A stretch of 5,092 nucleotides of DNA from Candidatus Omnitrophota bacterium (GTDB taxonomy: Bacteria > Omnitrophota > Koll11 > Gorgyraeales > Gorgyraeaceae). Below the pieces are notes generated by a model. The model saw nothing but the letters and a program-made list of their open reading frames with translations, made no database searches and was not told the DNA's origin. Made by a program: the position numbers and the translations under genes. The stretch covers positions 1 to 5,092 of the forward strand of contig JAHIRR010000213.1 of NCBI GenBank assembly GCA_018818505.1, read 5' to 3'. Positions 4,876 through 5,092 of this stretch are shown here, piece by piece (positions within the stretch are counted from its first letter, which is position 1; every line of letters starts with the position of its first letter).

Positions 4876-5092
4876 TTAAGGTACTTCTATTTCATCAAAC
4901 ACGCGTTTTACAATATCTTCGCTTGTCATCTCTTCTGCCTCTGCCTCATAGGTAACGATAATCCTGTGGCGCAGGACATCCATGCCGATTTCTTTTACGT
5001 CTTCAGGTGTTACATAACCTCTGCCGCTGATAAAGGCGTGCGCGCGGCTTGCTATATTCAGATATATAGATGCGCGCGGAGAAGCGCCATAC
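4876..5092 (-). CDS. moxR: MoxR family AAA+ ATPase, C-terminal 71 residues (runs off the right edge)
   Basis: I translated this from the right edge to TAA at 4876-4878; it was not offered as a complete open frame because the start is outside the window. The visible piece begins YGASPRASIYL, which holds the GASPRA sensor-2 motif of MoxR ATPases. It then gives the C-terminal helical lid: HAFISGRGYVTPEDVK, DVLRHRIIVTYEAEAE, and a terminal EDIVKRVFDEIEVP. Full MoxR proteins are about 320-330 residues, so roughly a fifth is seen, and Walker A and B lie outside. MoxR proteins are ATP-dependent chaperone-like enzymes that mature or remodel VWA-domain partners. Here it would be the first visible gene of the operon and the probable energy source for DUF58 and BatA/B. 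A 100-bp gap with a palindromic repeat separates it from DUF58. Confidence 0.95.
   Translation of the reverse strand, partial: YGASPRASIYLNIASRAHAFISGRGYVTPEDVKEIGMDVLRHRIIVTYEAEAEEMTSEDIVKRVFDEIEVP

Noticed and set aside
4588..4955. + strand open frames at 4588-4827 and 4653-4955 crossing the DUF58 start and the palindrome
   Set aside because: They are antisense to DUF58 and moxR, their sequences translate the palindromic repeat (e.g. CERSEAIS, SLRAKRSN), and they lack domain resemblance.

Overview
The window holds one co-oriented gene cluster, read entirely on the minus strand (right to left). It is the classic MoxR / DUF58 / Bat ("Bacteroides aerotolerance"-type) operon. In transcription order it contains: the C-terminal end of a MoxR AAA+ ATPase (cut by the right edge), a DUF58 protein, a short single-pass membrane protein of the DUF4381 type, BatA (VWA), BatB (VWA), BatC (TPR plus a long Q/E/G-rich tail), and the N-terminal third or so of BatD (cut by the left edge). 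All genes look intact apart from the two edge truncations. No RNA genes, transposases or CRISPR arrays are visible, and no promoter is recognisable. The operon promoter presumably lies beyond the right edge, upstream of moxR.

The genes are tightly packed. Two pairs share ATGA stop/start overlaps (DUF4381/batA and batB/batC), and two other gaps are only 9 and 12 nt. The likely system is a MoxR chaperone-like ATPase acting with VWA metal-binding proteins on the cytoplasmic membrane or envelope. DUF58 carries a cytoplasmic VWA-like fold. BatA and BatB carry VWA domains with complete MIDAS motifs between membrane segments. BatC and BatD supply envelope-side TPR and beta-sandwich interaction surfaces. 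The biochemical function of this family remains poorly defined (stress or oxygen tolerance, envelope integrity), so the role is stated from family knowledge only.

The unusual part is the repeat content laid over this ordinary operon. The two relaxed gaps (moxR/DUF58 and batA/batB) each hold a long palindromic element: a 78-bp REP/MITE-like hairpin, and a roughly 104-bp palindrome built from ten 10-bp units. Inside batC the low-complexity tail is assembled from two heptamer microsatellite families (CTTGTCC and TTCTCGG on the + strand), plus a third small palindrome that shares an 11-nt core with the moxR/DUF58 element. The CTTGTCC family reappears at the left edge, in the inter-domain linker of batD. 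Seven-bp units shift the frame by one per copy, yet neither heptamer creates a stop in any frame on either strand. This lets them sit inside genes and also explains spurious long open frames on the + strand.

The organism is a bacterium of moderate GC with a Gram-negative-type envelope system. The operon layout and interspersed short-repeat families resemble candidate-phylum genomes such as Omnitrophota, but this is a weak inference and not a firm assignment.
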